Shown one piece after another: positions 8,178 to 17,278 of a stretch of DNA of 64,000 nucleotides. The translations under genes were made by a program, and so were the position numbers. Positions within the stretch are counted from its first letter, which is position 1, and the number at the start of each line of letters is the position of its first letter. This DNA comes from JAGRCP01 sp942490705 (lineage in GTDB: Bacteria > Chloroflexota > Anaerolineae > Caldilineales > Caldilineaceae). The stretch spans positions 786,679 through 850,678 of the forward strand of contig CALNXY010000013.1 of assembly GCA_942490705.1 (NCBI GenBank), in the 5' to 3' direction. The notes under the pieces are model-generated. The model was not told where the DNA came from. It did not search any database and saw only the letters and a program-made list of their open reading frames with translations.

Positions 8178-9821
8178 CTACTGCGCCAGTTCTGCGCGCA
8201 CGGCCTGCCGGCGGATGCGGTAGGCGTCGCTCTTGGCCAAGATCTGCCCCACAAATTGCTCGGGCACATCGACCAGCGTGTGCTGGGGGTGGATGTTGAT
8301 CTTGCCGATGGCGTTGCCCGGAATGCCGCCGTGGTAGGCCAGGGTCGAGACGACTTCGTTGGGGCGGATGCCCTGGTTGCGTCCCGTGTTGAGCATCAGG
8401 CGCACCATGCCGGCCTCTCTGGCCTTGCGGCTGTCGTCGCGCTGCGAGCCGCCGGCGCGCTTGGCCGGTGCGTTACTCCTGGTGCGTTGAGGCTTGCTTG
8501 TCCGCACTGCGCTGATGGCTTCAATCGTTTGCTGTCCCTGTTCACGGCTGAGCAACTTGAGCGCCGCGGTGGCAACATCGGTCGGATCGTAGCCTTCGGC
8601 TACCATGGTCTCTACCAGCGCCCGCTCGCGCTGACCCCGTCCCCGCTCGATCCAGGTGACCAGCTGCTCCTGCAAATGCCCGGCCCGTTGGCTCTCTATC
8701 TCCTCGATCGTGGGCAGGGCGCGCTCGGTCAGACGTTGCTTGGTATAGCCTTCGATGCGGCGCAAGTAGTTGCGTTCCCCGTTCGAGACCAGTGAAATCG
8801 CGATGCCGCTGCGTCCGGCGCGACCCGTGCGCCCGATGCGGTGGACGTAGACTTCCGGATCGGTAGGCAGATCATAGTTGAAGACGTGAGAAATCTCGTC
8901 GATGTCCAGCCCGCGGGCGGCTACATCCGTGCCGACGAGGACCTGGACCTGGCCGCTGCGAAAGCGGTTGAGCGTCCGTGAGCGTGCGCTCTGGTCCATG
9001 TCGCCGTTGAGCGCCTCGGCGGGAAAGCCGCGTTCGGACAGCTCGTCGGCCACGCGCGTACTGTCGGCCCGGGTGCGGACGAAGACGATCGCACGTGCGG
9101 TGGGCTCGACTTCCAGCAGGCGCGTCAGCGCGGCGGTCTTGTCACGCGGGTTGACCAGGCTGTAGCGTTGCTCAATATTGGCGACCGTCATATTTTCGCT
9201 CTGGATCGTGATCGCCTGGGGCTTGTGCATGTAGCCATTGGCCAGACGCCGCACCTGGGGCGAGAGCGTGGCCGAGAAGAGCGCGGTCTGGCGTACGGCC
9301 GGCGTCGCGCCCAGGATTGTCTCGATGTCTTCGATAAAGCCCATGCTCAGCATCTCGTCGGCTTCGTCCAGCACGACCATGTCGACCTGGCTCAGGTCGA
9401 GCACCTTGCGCTTCATGAGATCCATGAGGCGGCCCGGCGTCCCAACGACGATGTCCACACCCTGATTGAGCTGGCGAATCTGGGGCGGATAGGGCGCGCC
9501 GCCGTAGACAGCGAGCACACGCGCGCCCAGGTCGCGGCCATATTCGCGGATCGCCTTGGCGACCTGCATGGCCAGCTCACGCGTCGGCGCCAGCACCAGC
9601 GCCTGCACATGATCGGCGCCCAGCGTCAGGTTGTTGAGCATGGGCAGGGCGAAGGCTGCGGTCTTGCCGGTACCGGTTTTGGCCTGGCCGGTCACATCTT
9701 GGCCGGCCATGAGCACGGGAATGACAGCGGATTGAATGGGGGTCGGCTCGGTATAGCCGAGGGCGTTGACTGTCTGCACCAGCTCGGGATGCAGCTGCAG
9801 ACGCGCAAAATGATTCGTCAC
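8178..9821 (-). CDS. DEAD-box ATP-dependent RNA helicase with a DbpA-type RNA-binding domain
   Basis: 547 residues. Helicase core motifs in order: Q motif (FARLQLHPEL to EPTPIQ), motif I AKTGTGKT, Ia PTRELAMQV, Ib TPGRL, II DEAD in VVLDEADEML, III SAT, IV VFVRT, V GTDVAARGLDID and VI HRIGRTGRAG. The tail from ~residue 465 (GMVRLMLNTGRNQGIRP to VDVPEQFV) is the DbpA-like RNA-recognition domain, found in helicases acting on rRNA or at low temperature (DeaD/DbpA type). The GTG at 9821 has GAGGAG six bases upstream. A possible promoter at 10012-10042 would give a leader of about 185 bases, as in cold-shock helicases; that is inference. Confidence 0.95.
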   Translation of the reverse strand: MTNHFARLQLHPELVQTVNALGYTEPTPIQSAVIPVLMAGQDVTGQAKTGTGKTAAFALPMLNNLTLGADHVQALVLAPTRELAMQVAKAIREYGRDLGARVLAVYGGAPYPPQIRQLNQGVDIVVGTPGRLMDLMKRKVLDLSQVDMVVLDEADEMLSMGFIEDIETILGATPAVRQTALFSATLSPQVRRLANGYMHKPQAITIQSENMTVANIEQRYSLVNPRDKTAALTRLLEVEPTARAIVFVRTRADSTRVADELSERGFPAEALNGDMDQSARSRTLNRFRSGQVQVLVGTDVAARGLDIDEISHVFNYDLPTDPEVYVHRIGRTGRAGRSGIAISLVSNGERNYLRRIEGYTKQRLTERALPTIEEIESQRAGHLQEQLVTWIERGRGQRERALVETMVAEGYDPTDVATAALKLLSREQGQQTIEAISAVRTSKPQRTRSNAPAKRAGGSQRDDSRKAREAGMVRLMLNTGRNQGIRPNEVVSTLAYHGGIPGNAIGKINIHPQHTLVDVPEQFVGQILAKSDAYRIRRQAVRAELAQ

Positions 9822-10011
9822 ACGGATCTCCTCTGTGCGTAGATGATGAAAACATGAATTGGTCGTGCATGATCTGGCCCGCTGCGGTTTACACCGCCGG
9901 CGGCATCATGCCCCTGTTGTATTCAACAGCCGACCCATCCCTGTTCATCACGCAAATCCGAGTCCGTCTGTTGCAACACGTCTGCCCAGACTGTTGGTGG
10001 GCAACTTAAGG

Positions 10012-10042
10012 AGTATAGCACAGGGGGGACGAGAGTGGCCAA
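10012..10042 (-). promoter_or_regulatory. possible promoter of the helicase gene (TTGGCC-19-TATACT)
   Basis: On the minus strand a TATACT box (10012-10017) lies 19 bases from TTGGCC (10037-10042). The spacing is long and the -35 poor, so this is tentative. Between it and the GTG at 9821 I see no gene. Confidence 0.28.
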
Positions 10043-10057
10043 CGGGGGAAGGCCGCG

Positions 10058-10227
10058 GGGTGCATTTCACGCTGGAGGCAGCGGTGGCCTCACCCTGGAC
10101 TCGCCCCGGCGGGGGCTTGTTCTGTCCCTCTCCGCCCGGCGGAGAGGGACGCGAAGTCACCGTCGAGGTGACGGAGCAGGGTGAGGAGAACGTGAGCACA
10201 ATCCTGCCCCCAGCGTGAAATACACCC
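10058..10227. mobile_element. 170-bp composite palindromic element bounded by 18-bp inverted repeats
   Basis: GGGTGCATTTCACGCTGG (10058-10075) is the inverted repeat of 10210-10227, with one mismatch in 18. Inside lies family E (10088-10186), itself bounded by CCTCACCCTG and CAGGGTGAGG and containing hairpins CCCTCTCCGCCCGGCGGAGAGGG and TCACCGTCGAGGTGA. A second family E copy without the outer ends is at 57897-57994, and the outer right-end sequence recurs near 26734-26773. No protein is encoded; it looks like a nested non-autonomous element between the ends of two genes. Confidence 0.65.
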
Positions 10228-10249
10228 AAGGCCGCGTATTTGGCAACGA

Positions 10250-13200
10250 CTACCGAAAGATAATCGGTAGGTTGAGCCGATAGATGAAGGGCGCAACCAG
10301 ATCGTCCGGACCGAATTCGATGGCGCCGATGTCGCAGCCGTCGCCATAGGGTCGCTCGACGCCGCGCTGGTCAGTCGCCAGGCGGCAGCTGCCCCGATCG
10401 ATGGCCCGGCCATCTTCCTTGGGCGTCTGCGAGAAGGTGTTGGCGGCATTGAGTTCCAGTGCGGCGAGATCCACGCCGGCCCCCACTATGTTCGTTCCCG
10501 TTTCGCCCAACACCGAACAGTCCGCCAGCTCATCGATCAAGTTGTACCCGGCCGAGCGGAAGGCGTTGCTGCACGTCGGTCCGATGGGCGCATTGTTGTT
10601 CTGGAAGATGGTGTTGACCGCCACGACACTGTCGCCCGGGCTGCTGATGCCGCCGCCCGCGCCTGAGGCCGCGTTATCGGTGATGGTGACGTTCTCCAGC
10701 CGCGCGACGCCCTGGCTGCCGGCCAGCGCGCCGCCCGTCTGCGCCCGGTTGCCGCTCAGCGTAACGTTGCGCAGCTCCATGGCGGCTGCGTTGTGGATGC
10801 CGCCGCCGGCGCCTGCCGCTGTGTTGCCCATCACTGTGCTTGCCTCAAGTAACAGGCTGCCCGCCGTGTGCAGAATGCCGCCGCCCCCGCCGGGGCTGGC
10901 ATTGCCCATGATCGACGTGCGCACGAGCGTCGCTTCGTTGCCATGGCTGTAGAGTGCGCCGCCTTCACCAAAGAAGAGCGGCCGTCCCCCCGTCAGCATG
11001 AGATCCTCCAGCCAGAGGCTGGCCCCCGGATGCAGCTCAAAGACGCGATCTTCGCCGTTGCCATGGATGATGCTGTTGTCCGCGCTCAGGCCGAAGATCA
11101 TGACGTCATCCAGGATATCCAGATCGCCCGTGAAGGCCTGGTCCTCCGGCTGCGGCTCGACCGTGGTGGTGGGGCCGGTTGGCGGCGGGTTGAGCAGATA
11201 GACGCCATAGGCCAGCGCGATGGACTGTGTGCCGGCCAGCGCATTCGCTTCTTGCACGGCGGCGCGTAGGGTGCAGACTTCGGCCACGGTGCGGCAGCGG
11301 CCGTCGCCCGGCGCCGCATCACCGTCGTCATCGTAGCTGTCGACGATGAAGTCGGCTGCGCGCACGACGGTGATCTCATAGCGCAGGCTGTTGTTCTCCG
11401 CAATCGGATCGGGACCGCTCTGGCTGACGCCTGCTTCGGCGCCGAAGGTGTCGCCCGCGGCCGTAATCGTCAGGCTGCGCGCCGCAGCCGCAGTGGTAAT
11501 CTCGGCGCGCAGTGCAACGGCGGCTTCTTGGCCCGGGGCCAGCGTGCCGATGGTGCAGCGCAGCGTGGCGCCATTGGCCGTACAGCCGTTCGGCAGCGGC
11601 GTCGCGTAGCGCAGCCCCTCCTCCAGCGTCTCGCTGATGACGACGTTGCTGGCGCTGATGCCGCCGCCATTCTCCGGCGGCTGGTTGACTGCGGTCAGCA
11701 CGTACGCCACGCCGGTAGTGCCGGCGCCGACAAAGTAGGGCCCCGCCCGGCGGATGGCCAGATCCGCCATGGGCTCGACCACCGCCCGAATCTGGCCGCA
11801 GCCGGTGCTGCCGGCGGCGTCGGTCACGCAGACCTCCACCGTATACTGGCCACTCTGGGCGTACGTGTGATAGGCGACGACCTGGCGGTCCTCATTTTCA
11901 TCCTCCACGATGACGGGGCCGGATACCGTGCCGTCGCTTTCCACCTGGCCGTCGCGTTCGACTGTGCCGTCGCCCCAGTTGACCGTCACGCTGTGCTGCT
12001 CTTCCGGGTCGGGATCGAAGAAGTCGGCTGCCAGCGTCAGGGGGTAGCCGGCGCCCGTGCGCAACTGGTCGGCGGCAAAGCTGACGATCGGCGTGTCATT
12101 CTGAGCCGCAATCACCAGCCGGAAGAGCTCGGGCTGAGAGCGGTTGTCGGGATGGCCCGAATCGTCGATGGCCACGAATTCGAAGCTGTCTTCGCCGAAG
12201 TAGTGGGGATTGGGCGTGTAGGTGACCGTGGGCGGGGTGCCGCTGATTTCGCCATAGATGGGCGCGCGCGTCACTTCGAAGGTGAGATTGTCGCCGTCCA
12301 GGTCGGTGCCGCGCAGGGTGACGGGTGTGGGCGTATCCTCGTCCAGCGCTGCGGCTAGATCAGACGCGGCATCGGGCGGGCGGAAGTTGCGCGCGACGTT
12401 GATCTCGACCGTGGCCGGCGGGCTGGAGAGCAGTTCGCCCTCACCCGTGCGGAAGCCGTCGGTCGCGGAGAAGGTAAAGCGATCCAGCCCGCGGAAGTTG
12501 CTGTCCGACTGATACTCGACCCAGGCCGAGGCGTCGTCGATGCCGTGGATGACCGCGGCGTCAAAGACGTGCACGATTTCGCGCTGTCCGTCGAGAATCA
12601 AGAAGCTGTCGCGATTGACGGCAATATTGGTGGGGCGGCCAAAGTCGCCCAGCACAAAGCCGCTGCCGTCGCCGGTCGAGCGCGCTTCACCGGCGAAGAG
12701 TCCTTCGCTGCTGAAGCGCTGCACGCGCGAGTTGCCCGTGTCCGCTACGTAGAGAACATCGTTGGCGTCAAAAGCAAGCGCCTGGGCGTTGTTGAACTGT
12801 CCGGCGCGGTTGCCGGAGATGGTCTGGCCCTCGTCGAGGAAGCAGGTCTCATTCGTACAGCGAAAGCCGATGCTGCGCTGGTTGATATAATCGCAATTTG
12901 GGCCACTGTCGCATTTGCCCATCCAGCCGATGTACTCGCCCGGCGTCACGCTGCCGTCGGCGCTCACGGTGGCCGGTGCGAACTTGTGGATGCGGTGGAA
13001 GCCGTTCTGACTGGTGTTGTCCTCTTCGGCAATGATGTGGACCGCGCCCTGGCTGTCCAGGGCAATGTCGGCAATGCGGCGCAGGCGCATGGCATCCGCG
13101 CCGATGCCGGGATAGTCACTCCATTTGGTTGTCTGATCGATGGGACTGGAATAGACCTGTACGCCCAGTAGATCGAGACAATCTTCCGGTCCGCGACCGG

Positions 13201-15712
13201 TGCTGTTGTTGCAGGGCGCAGGCTTGAGCGCGGCCATGCCTTTCAGGTTCTGATTCCTGTCGCCAATCACGTAGAGCACGCCATTGGTGTTGTCAAAAGC
13301 CGCCGCGCCGGCGTTCTTAAACTCGGGACCGCGCGCGGTCTGCTCATCACCGACAAAGACGTCGTTGATCTCATTCCAGAGCGAATAGCTCTGCCCGCTC
13401 ACAACCGGCTCGGTCACGTTCTCGGGTTGAATTTGCGCAATGTCGACCGTACTGTTGCCAGTGGAGCTGCCGTCGCTGCGCACGGTGAGGATGGTGCCCC
13501 GGTCCACGTTGAACTTAATCGAACGGAGCGGGCGATTCTCCCGCGGGCGCTCTTGTTCACCCAGGTAGAGGCCGTTCTGGTCCCAGACTGAGATGCGGGG
13601 CGAGATCGTGGGCGCGATCGTGCTGCCGCCGGGCGTGCAGCGTCGATAGGCCTCGTCAAAGATATAGGTGTAGCCGGCGTCGTCGACTGCCAGATACTGG
13701 ATGTCGCTCACGAAGTCTTTGGGCAGATCCCTGCGGTTGATATCTTCTTCACAAAGTTGAATCATGTATTGGCGCATGGCCTGCGGACTCTGTGCAACCT
13801 GCCACGCAAACTCCTCGCCTTCGGCAGCCGCGATCTGTGGGCTGTAGCGAGCGGCCATGCGATAGTCATCAATGAAGTAGGGATAGAGCGGCGCAATGAA
13901 GAAGCCATTCTCGGGCTGATTCTCGATGGAGAACCAGAGCGGATCGGGCGGGTTATTGCCGTCCTGGCCGCGTACGGTGATGCGGGTCGGCTCATCGGCG
14001 ATGGCGCTGACCGCGTTGGCGCCGGTCTGGCCGAAGGCGCTGGGCAGCACGTTCGTGCCGGGGGCCTTGATGTTGACGATCTGCTCGGTGTCGTCGGTAC
14101 GTTCCGAGACGTTGCGCGAGGCATCGATGGCCTGCCACTGAATGCGATAGACGCCGGGCATAAACTGGGCCGGCGCATCGTTGGTGATGGTGGGCCGCAG
14201 ATCGGCCACGTCGAAGACCTGGGCCATACCCAGGGGCACATCGACCGCGCCCGTGCCCTCCATGACGACGGGGGGCGGCGCGACGAGGATGGGCGGCTTG
14301 GTGTCGACGACCGTCACGGCGCTGACGGCGCTGGACGAATTGCGCCCGCCGTCCTCTGTGGCCGCACCGTTGTCTTCGGCCGTCCACACGATTTCGGACG
14401 AGGGCAGGGGATTGCCATTGGCGTCGACGTTGAGCGGCCAGAACGCGGGCGTGGCGTAGCGCAGGGTCGGCTCCGGATCGCAGTCATCGGTCACGGTGAG
14501 CTTGGCCTGTTCCGCTGCCATGTGCACGCCGGAGGATGCGCCGCCCGGCTCCAGCGCTTCGACGGTGATATCTTGCGCGCCGCTGATGACGGGCGCGTTG
14601 CCGTCGAGAATGACAACCCGCTGAACGTCACGCTGCACCACACCGTGGGGCTTGCCCAGCGAGAAGTAGGACTCCAGCGTCTCTTCGACCGCGGTCTGTA
14701 GCGTTTTCTTGGCAATATTCTTCGCCAGTTCTTCGCTGAAGGCTTTGACCGTCTCCTTGGCGACCTTTTTTGCGAACTCTGTCGACCCTTGCTCGATCGC
14801 CTCGCGCGCGGCCCGGCGCAACGCTTCACGCAAGCTCTTCTCGCCAGTCTGCTTGGCGACCTTCTCGCTCACGGGGTTGTCAAAGGGGCCGGGAATGGGC
14901 GGGACAAAGTCAATCACCGAGATTAGCGTGTTGCCTTCCCAGCGCAGGGCATGATCACCGGGCAGGAAGCGAATGTAGTCTTCGTCTACCCGCTCGCCGG
15001 GATGAAAGAGTTCGACGCGTATGTCGGAGTTGTAGTGATAGACGTCCGGACTGCCCAGATCGCCCCAATCGGTGCCGTGGCTGCTGGACGAAAAGACGAT
15101 GCCGTAAATGTCGGAGTACTCGCCCTGCTTCTGGCTTTCGAAACGGCCAAATTCGCTGGCCAGATACTCTTCCAGATAGCTCAGAAAGGCTGCGGAAAGA
15201 CGCAGCGTCGGGTCAAGGGAAATCTCCGCAATGATCTCTTGGATCATCTCCCGGTCAAGCACGATCAGATCCATGTCGTCATCGGTAAGGGGCAGACGTA
15301 CGTAATAGGTACAGGGATCGTTGTCGATCAGGCTTTGCTCCGCCGGATTGCTGATGATCAGATCTTCGGACGGATCCAGCACCGCCTCGCAGAGCTTGAG
15401 CGCCAGATTGGCCAGATATTCGGCCACATCGCCGCCGTCGCTAAAGCCGGGAATGGGCAGCAGCGAGATGACGGTCGCCGTGATGTGGGCGGCCTTGAGG
15501 GGATCGATGCATTCGTCGGGATCGCCCGCCAGGGGCGCGTCCACGCTCGTGGGGGCGCTGTCATCCACAGCCCCCTGGCCATAGACGGCGCCGGCGGGCG
15601 CGAGGATCAGCCCCATCACGATCAGCAGGGGAAGCGAGCGGAGGAGAAACGCCGCCGCACGCGTAGAAAGACGACGACCAGAGATGCTTGACGACCGGCC
15701 GGAAGCAATCAT
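10250..15712 (-). CDS. giant secreted multi-domain surface protein (1,820 aa)
   Basis: The signal peptide spans ~1-46 (LPLLIVMGLILAPAGAVYGQ). Domains in order: an N-terminal region with Asp-rich and Lys-rich helical stretches to ~370; HYR/Ig-like repeats (~385-560); a beta-propeller region with NHL-type units (NAQALAFDANDVLYVADTGN, ~800-1060); a cadherin-like domain (TPVTLRGTDLDGDNLTFEV); a PKD domain (VTVNWGDGTVER); a DUF11 domain; a CSLREA-like motif (CTLRAAVQEANA); then a right-handed beta-helix (LRNVTLSGNRAQTGGAL). It ends YRLNLPIIFR. I chose the ATG at 15712 because AGGAG lies six bases upstream. It is probably an adhesin or envelope protein; the substrate is unknown. Confidence 0.9.
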   Translation of the reverse strand: MIASGRSSSISGRRLSTRAAAFLLRSLPLLIVMGLILAPAGAVYGQGAVDDSAPTSVDAPLAGDPDECIDPLKAAHITATVISLLPIPGFSDGGDVAEYLANLALKLCEAVLDPSEDLIISNPAEQSLIDNDPCTYYVRLPLTDDDMDLIVLDREMIQEIIAEISLDPTLRLSAAFLSYLEEYLASEFGRFESQKQGEYSDIYGIVFSSSSHGTDWGDLGSPDVYHYNSDIRVELFHPGERVDEDYIRFLPGDHALRWEGNTLISVIDFVPPIPGPFDNPVSEKVAKQTGEKSLREALRRAAREAIEQGSTEFAKKVAKETVKAFSEELAKNIAKKTLQTAVEETLESYFSLGKPHGVVQRDVQRVVILDGNAPVISGAQDITVEALEPGGASSGVHMAAEQAKLTVTDDCDPEPTLRYATPAFWPLNVDANGNPLPSSEIVWTAEDNGAATEDGGRNSSSAVSAVTVVDTKPPILVAPPPVVMEGTGAVDVPLGMAQVFDVADLRPTITNDAPAQFMPGVYRIQWQAIDASRNVSERTDDTEQIVNIKAPGTNVLPSAFGQTGANAVSAIADEPTRITVRGQDGNNPPDPLWFSIENQPENGFFIAPLYPYFIDDYRMAARYSPQIAAAEGEEFAWQVAQSPQAMRQYMIQLCEEDINRRDLPKDFVSDIQYLAVDDAGYTYIFDEAYRRCTPGGSTIAPTISPRISVWDQNGLYLGEQERPRENRPLRSIKFNVDRGTILTVRSDGSSTGNSTVDIAQIQPENVTEPVVSGQSYSLWNEINDVFVGDEQTARGPEFKNAGAAAFDNTNGVLYVIGDRNQNLKGMAALKPAPCNNSTGRGPEDCLDLLGVQVYSSPIDQTTKWSDYPGIGADAMRLRRIADIALDSQGAVHIIAEEDNTSQNGFHRIHKFAPATVSADGSVTPGEYIGWMGKCDSGPNCDYINQRSIGFRCTNETCFLDEGQTISGNRAGQFNNAQALAFDANDVLYVADTGNSRVQRFSSEGLFAGEARSTGDGSGFVLGDFGRPTNIAVNRDSFLILDGQREIVHVFDAAVIHGIDDASAWVEYQSDSNFRGLDRFTFSATDGFRTGEGELLSSPPATVEINVARNFRPPDAASDLAAALDEDTPTPVTLRGTDLDGDNLTFEVTRAPIYGEISGTPPTVTYTPNPHYFGEDSFEFVAIDDSGHPDNRSQPELFRLVIAAQNDTPIVSFAADQLRTGAGYPLTLAADFFDPDPEEQHSVTVNWGDGTVERDGQVESDGTVSGPVIVEDENEDRQVVAYHTYAQSGQYTVEVCVTDAAGSTGCGQIRAVVEPMADLAIRRAGPYFVGAGTTGVAYVLTAVNQPPENGGGISASNVVISETLEEGLRYATPLPNGCTANGATLRCTIGTLAPGQEAAVALRAEITTAAAARSLTITAAGDTFGAEAGVSQSGPDPIAENNSLRYEITVVRAADFIVDSYDDDGDAAPGDGRCRTVAEVCTLRAAVQEANALAGTQSIALAYGVYLLNPPPTGPTTTVEPQPEDQAFTGDLDILDDVMIFGLSADNSIIHGNGEDRVFELHPGASLWLEDLMLTGGRPLFFGEGGALYSHGNEATLVRTSIMGNASPGGGGGILHTAGSLLLEASTVMGNTAAGAGGGIHNAAAMELRNVTLSGNRAQTGGALAGSQGVARLENVTITDNAASGAGGGISSPGDSVVAVNTIFQNNNAPIGPTCSNAFRSAGYNLIDELADCSVLGETGTNIVGAGVDLAALELNAANTFSQTPKEDGRAIDRGSCRLATDQRGVERPYGDGCDIGAIEFGPDDLVAPFIYRLNLPIIFR

Positions 15713-15870
15713 GGGGAACTCCTGAGCAGACAATCAACGACGCAGCGGGAGGGGTTTCAGTCATAACCGGCGCATGTCGGCGCCGGCGCGCTTTGATCAT
15801 GGCCCTCCGTTGGGGGACTCTAGGAGTCTAGCGCGAATTGACGATTTGTCAACGCTCGAAAGTGCGAGAG

Positions 15871-16064
15871 CAGCAATTCCAAATTTGACCTGACGCTGCA
15901 TCTACCAGAGGGACAGACGGCTCTGAAAACCGCTATTTCGGTCGCAAGTCGCCGTTGATAGGCTCCATATTGACCACATTCGGCAGAGTCTTGCCATTCA
16001 GTTGACGGTTCAGCACCTGATTCTCTCTGGAAAACGTGTCGAATTGCCAAATTTGGAATTCCTG
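15871..16064. mobile_element. 194-bp MITE-like element with terminal inverted repeats and a 10-bp target duplication
   Basis: The left end CAGCAATTCCAAATTTGAC and the complement of the right end CAGGAATTCCAAATTTGGC agree at 17 of 19 positions. Immediately outside, the 10-mer AGTGCGAGAG occurs at 15861-15870 and again at 16065-16074. The interior has no open frame with coding character. Matching ends plus a direct flanking duplication are the signature of a non-autonomous transposon; the parental family cannot be named, although 10-bp duplications occur for IS4-like elements. Confidence 0.75.
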
Positions 16065-16074
16065 AGTGCGAGAG

Positions 16075-16636
16075 TGCGAGCCCGCGAACCCCTTCCGCAT
16101 AGGTCATAGCCGGCTATTCAGCGCGTAACGCTGCATGCTATACTTCTCGTCGACAAGTACGTGGAACCGCGGGCATGTGTGCGTTTTTGCTCGATGATTC
16201 GTCCCATAGTGACTTGTCAGGCGGACAGATAAAAATCTATGCGGAAGTAGCGAAGAATGCGTCATGGAGATAGGCACACGCTCATTGATGTTGTTGATTC
16301 AAAAGGAAGTGTCGACATGATGGGAGATAAGGCTGGTAGAGGATATTGTCTATGGATTTTCGCTGGTTTGTGCGGCGTTGTCTCATCATGTCCAGTCCAT
16401 TTTTTGACAGATTCATGATAGCATAATTGTAGAATAGAGCGATTTCACATTTCGTTATCATCTGTTGCGCCGGGCTACTTTGTTTTGTTTTGTTTTTTTT
16501 GCTGGTTGTGCGTTATTTCTAATAAAGTCAGGATAGAAGTGAATAGACATCCAGCGACATGCGAGGTTGACTGACCGCGAGGGAGAGAGGGGAGGAGAAC
16601 GAGGGGAGATGCCCATTTCGGCCTGGGCGATAAGCA
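16075..16636. other. gene-free, AT-richer stretch upstream of the surface protein
   Basis: This interval lies between the MITE and the 3' end of the response regulator. It is visibly poorer in G and C than its surroundings and includes a T-rich tract at about 16479-16500 (TTTG/TTTTG runs). Apart from the weak 33-codon frame at 16317-16418 I see no gene and no clear promoter. Confidence 0.5.
16317..16418 (+). CDS. possible 33-aa hydrophobic small protein
   Basis: A short frame starts at ATG 16317, seven bases after AAAGGAAG, and encodes a peptide with one hydrophobic stretch (YCLWIFAGLCGVVSS) and two further Cys/His positions. No homologue is known to me. The ribosome site and single membrane-like segment are the only arguments; chance is quite possible. 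Confidence 0.15.
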   Translation: MMGDKAGRGYCLWIFAGLCGVVSSCPVHFLTDS

Positions 16637-17278
16637 TCATTTTAAGCCTGCATCGCGCGCTTTCACGATCGCCTGGGCGCGGTCGGCGACTTGCAGCTTG
16701 CTAAAGATGTTGGAAACGTAATTGCGGACGGTTTTGGTGCTCAGGGATAACTGGTGGGCAATCGCCTCATTGCTGATGCCCTGTGCCATCAAGCGCAGCA
16801 CATTGCGCTCACTTTCGGTTAGTTCGGGAAAAATGTCTGCCGGCAAGTCAGGACGGGCGGAGAAGAAATTCATCATTCGTTGCGCAATGGCCGGGCTAAA
16901 GATGGCTTCGCCATTGCCGACGGCGAGGATGGCGCGCTCGATGTCTTCGTCGTTCATGTCCTTGAGCACGTAACCGCGCGCGCCGCCGCGCATGGCCGCA
17001 AAGACCGAGTCATCATCTTCAAACATGGTGACGACCAGAATGCGAATGTGGGGGCTGGTCTGAACAATCTGCCGAATGGCGGGGAGACCGCCGCCGGCGG
17101 GCATCTGTAGATCCATCAGCACGACGTCCGGCTGTAGCTGTTCGGCCAGCTCGATCGCTTCCTCGCCGTTAATGGCTTCGCCGATCAATTCAGTCGAGGG
17201 CAGAGAAGCCAGCAGCGCGCGCAGGCCCTTGCGAAAGACGGGATGGTCGTCGGCAATCAGAACGGTTAGGGTGTCCAT
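16637..17278 (-). CDS. NarL/FixJ-type response regulator
   Basis: 213 residues: receiver domain (~3-120) with acidic pair DD at 10-11, phosphoacceptor Asp56 (VVLMDLQMP) and the Lys loop VLKDM; then a LuxR-type helix-turn-helix (~148-210) with LTESERNVLRLMAQGISNEA and LSLSTKTVRNYVSNIFSKL. It binds DNA when phosphorylated. The start ATG overlaps the last 13 bases of the upstream sensor kinase gene, so translation is coupled and the partnership is secure. Its targets are unknown; the giant surface protein gene lies next downstream on the same strand but about 900 bases away. Confidence 0.95.
   Translation of the reverse strand: MDTLTVLIADDHPVFRKGLRALLASLPSTELIGEAINGEEAIELAEQLQPDVVLMDLQMPAGGGLPAIRQIVQTSPHIRILVVTMFEDDDSVFAAMRGGARGYVLKDMNDEDIERAILAVGNGEAIFSPAIAQRMMNFFSARPDLPADIFPELTESERNVLRLMAQGISNEAIAHQLSLSTKTVRNYVSNIFSKLQVADRAQAIVKARDAGLK

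Noticed and set aside
15820..16107. 95-codon minus-strand frame across the MITE
   Set aside because: It spans the element and its flanks, has no domain, and its composition is non-coding.
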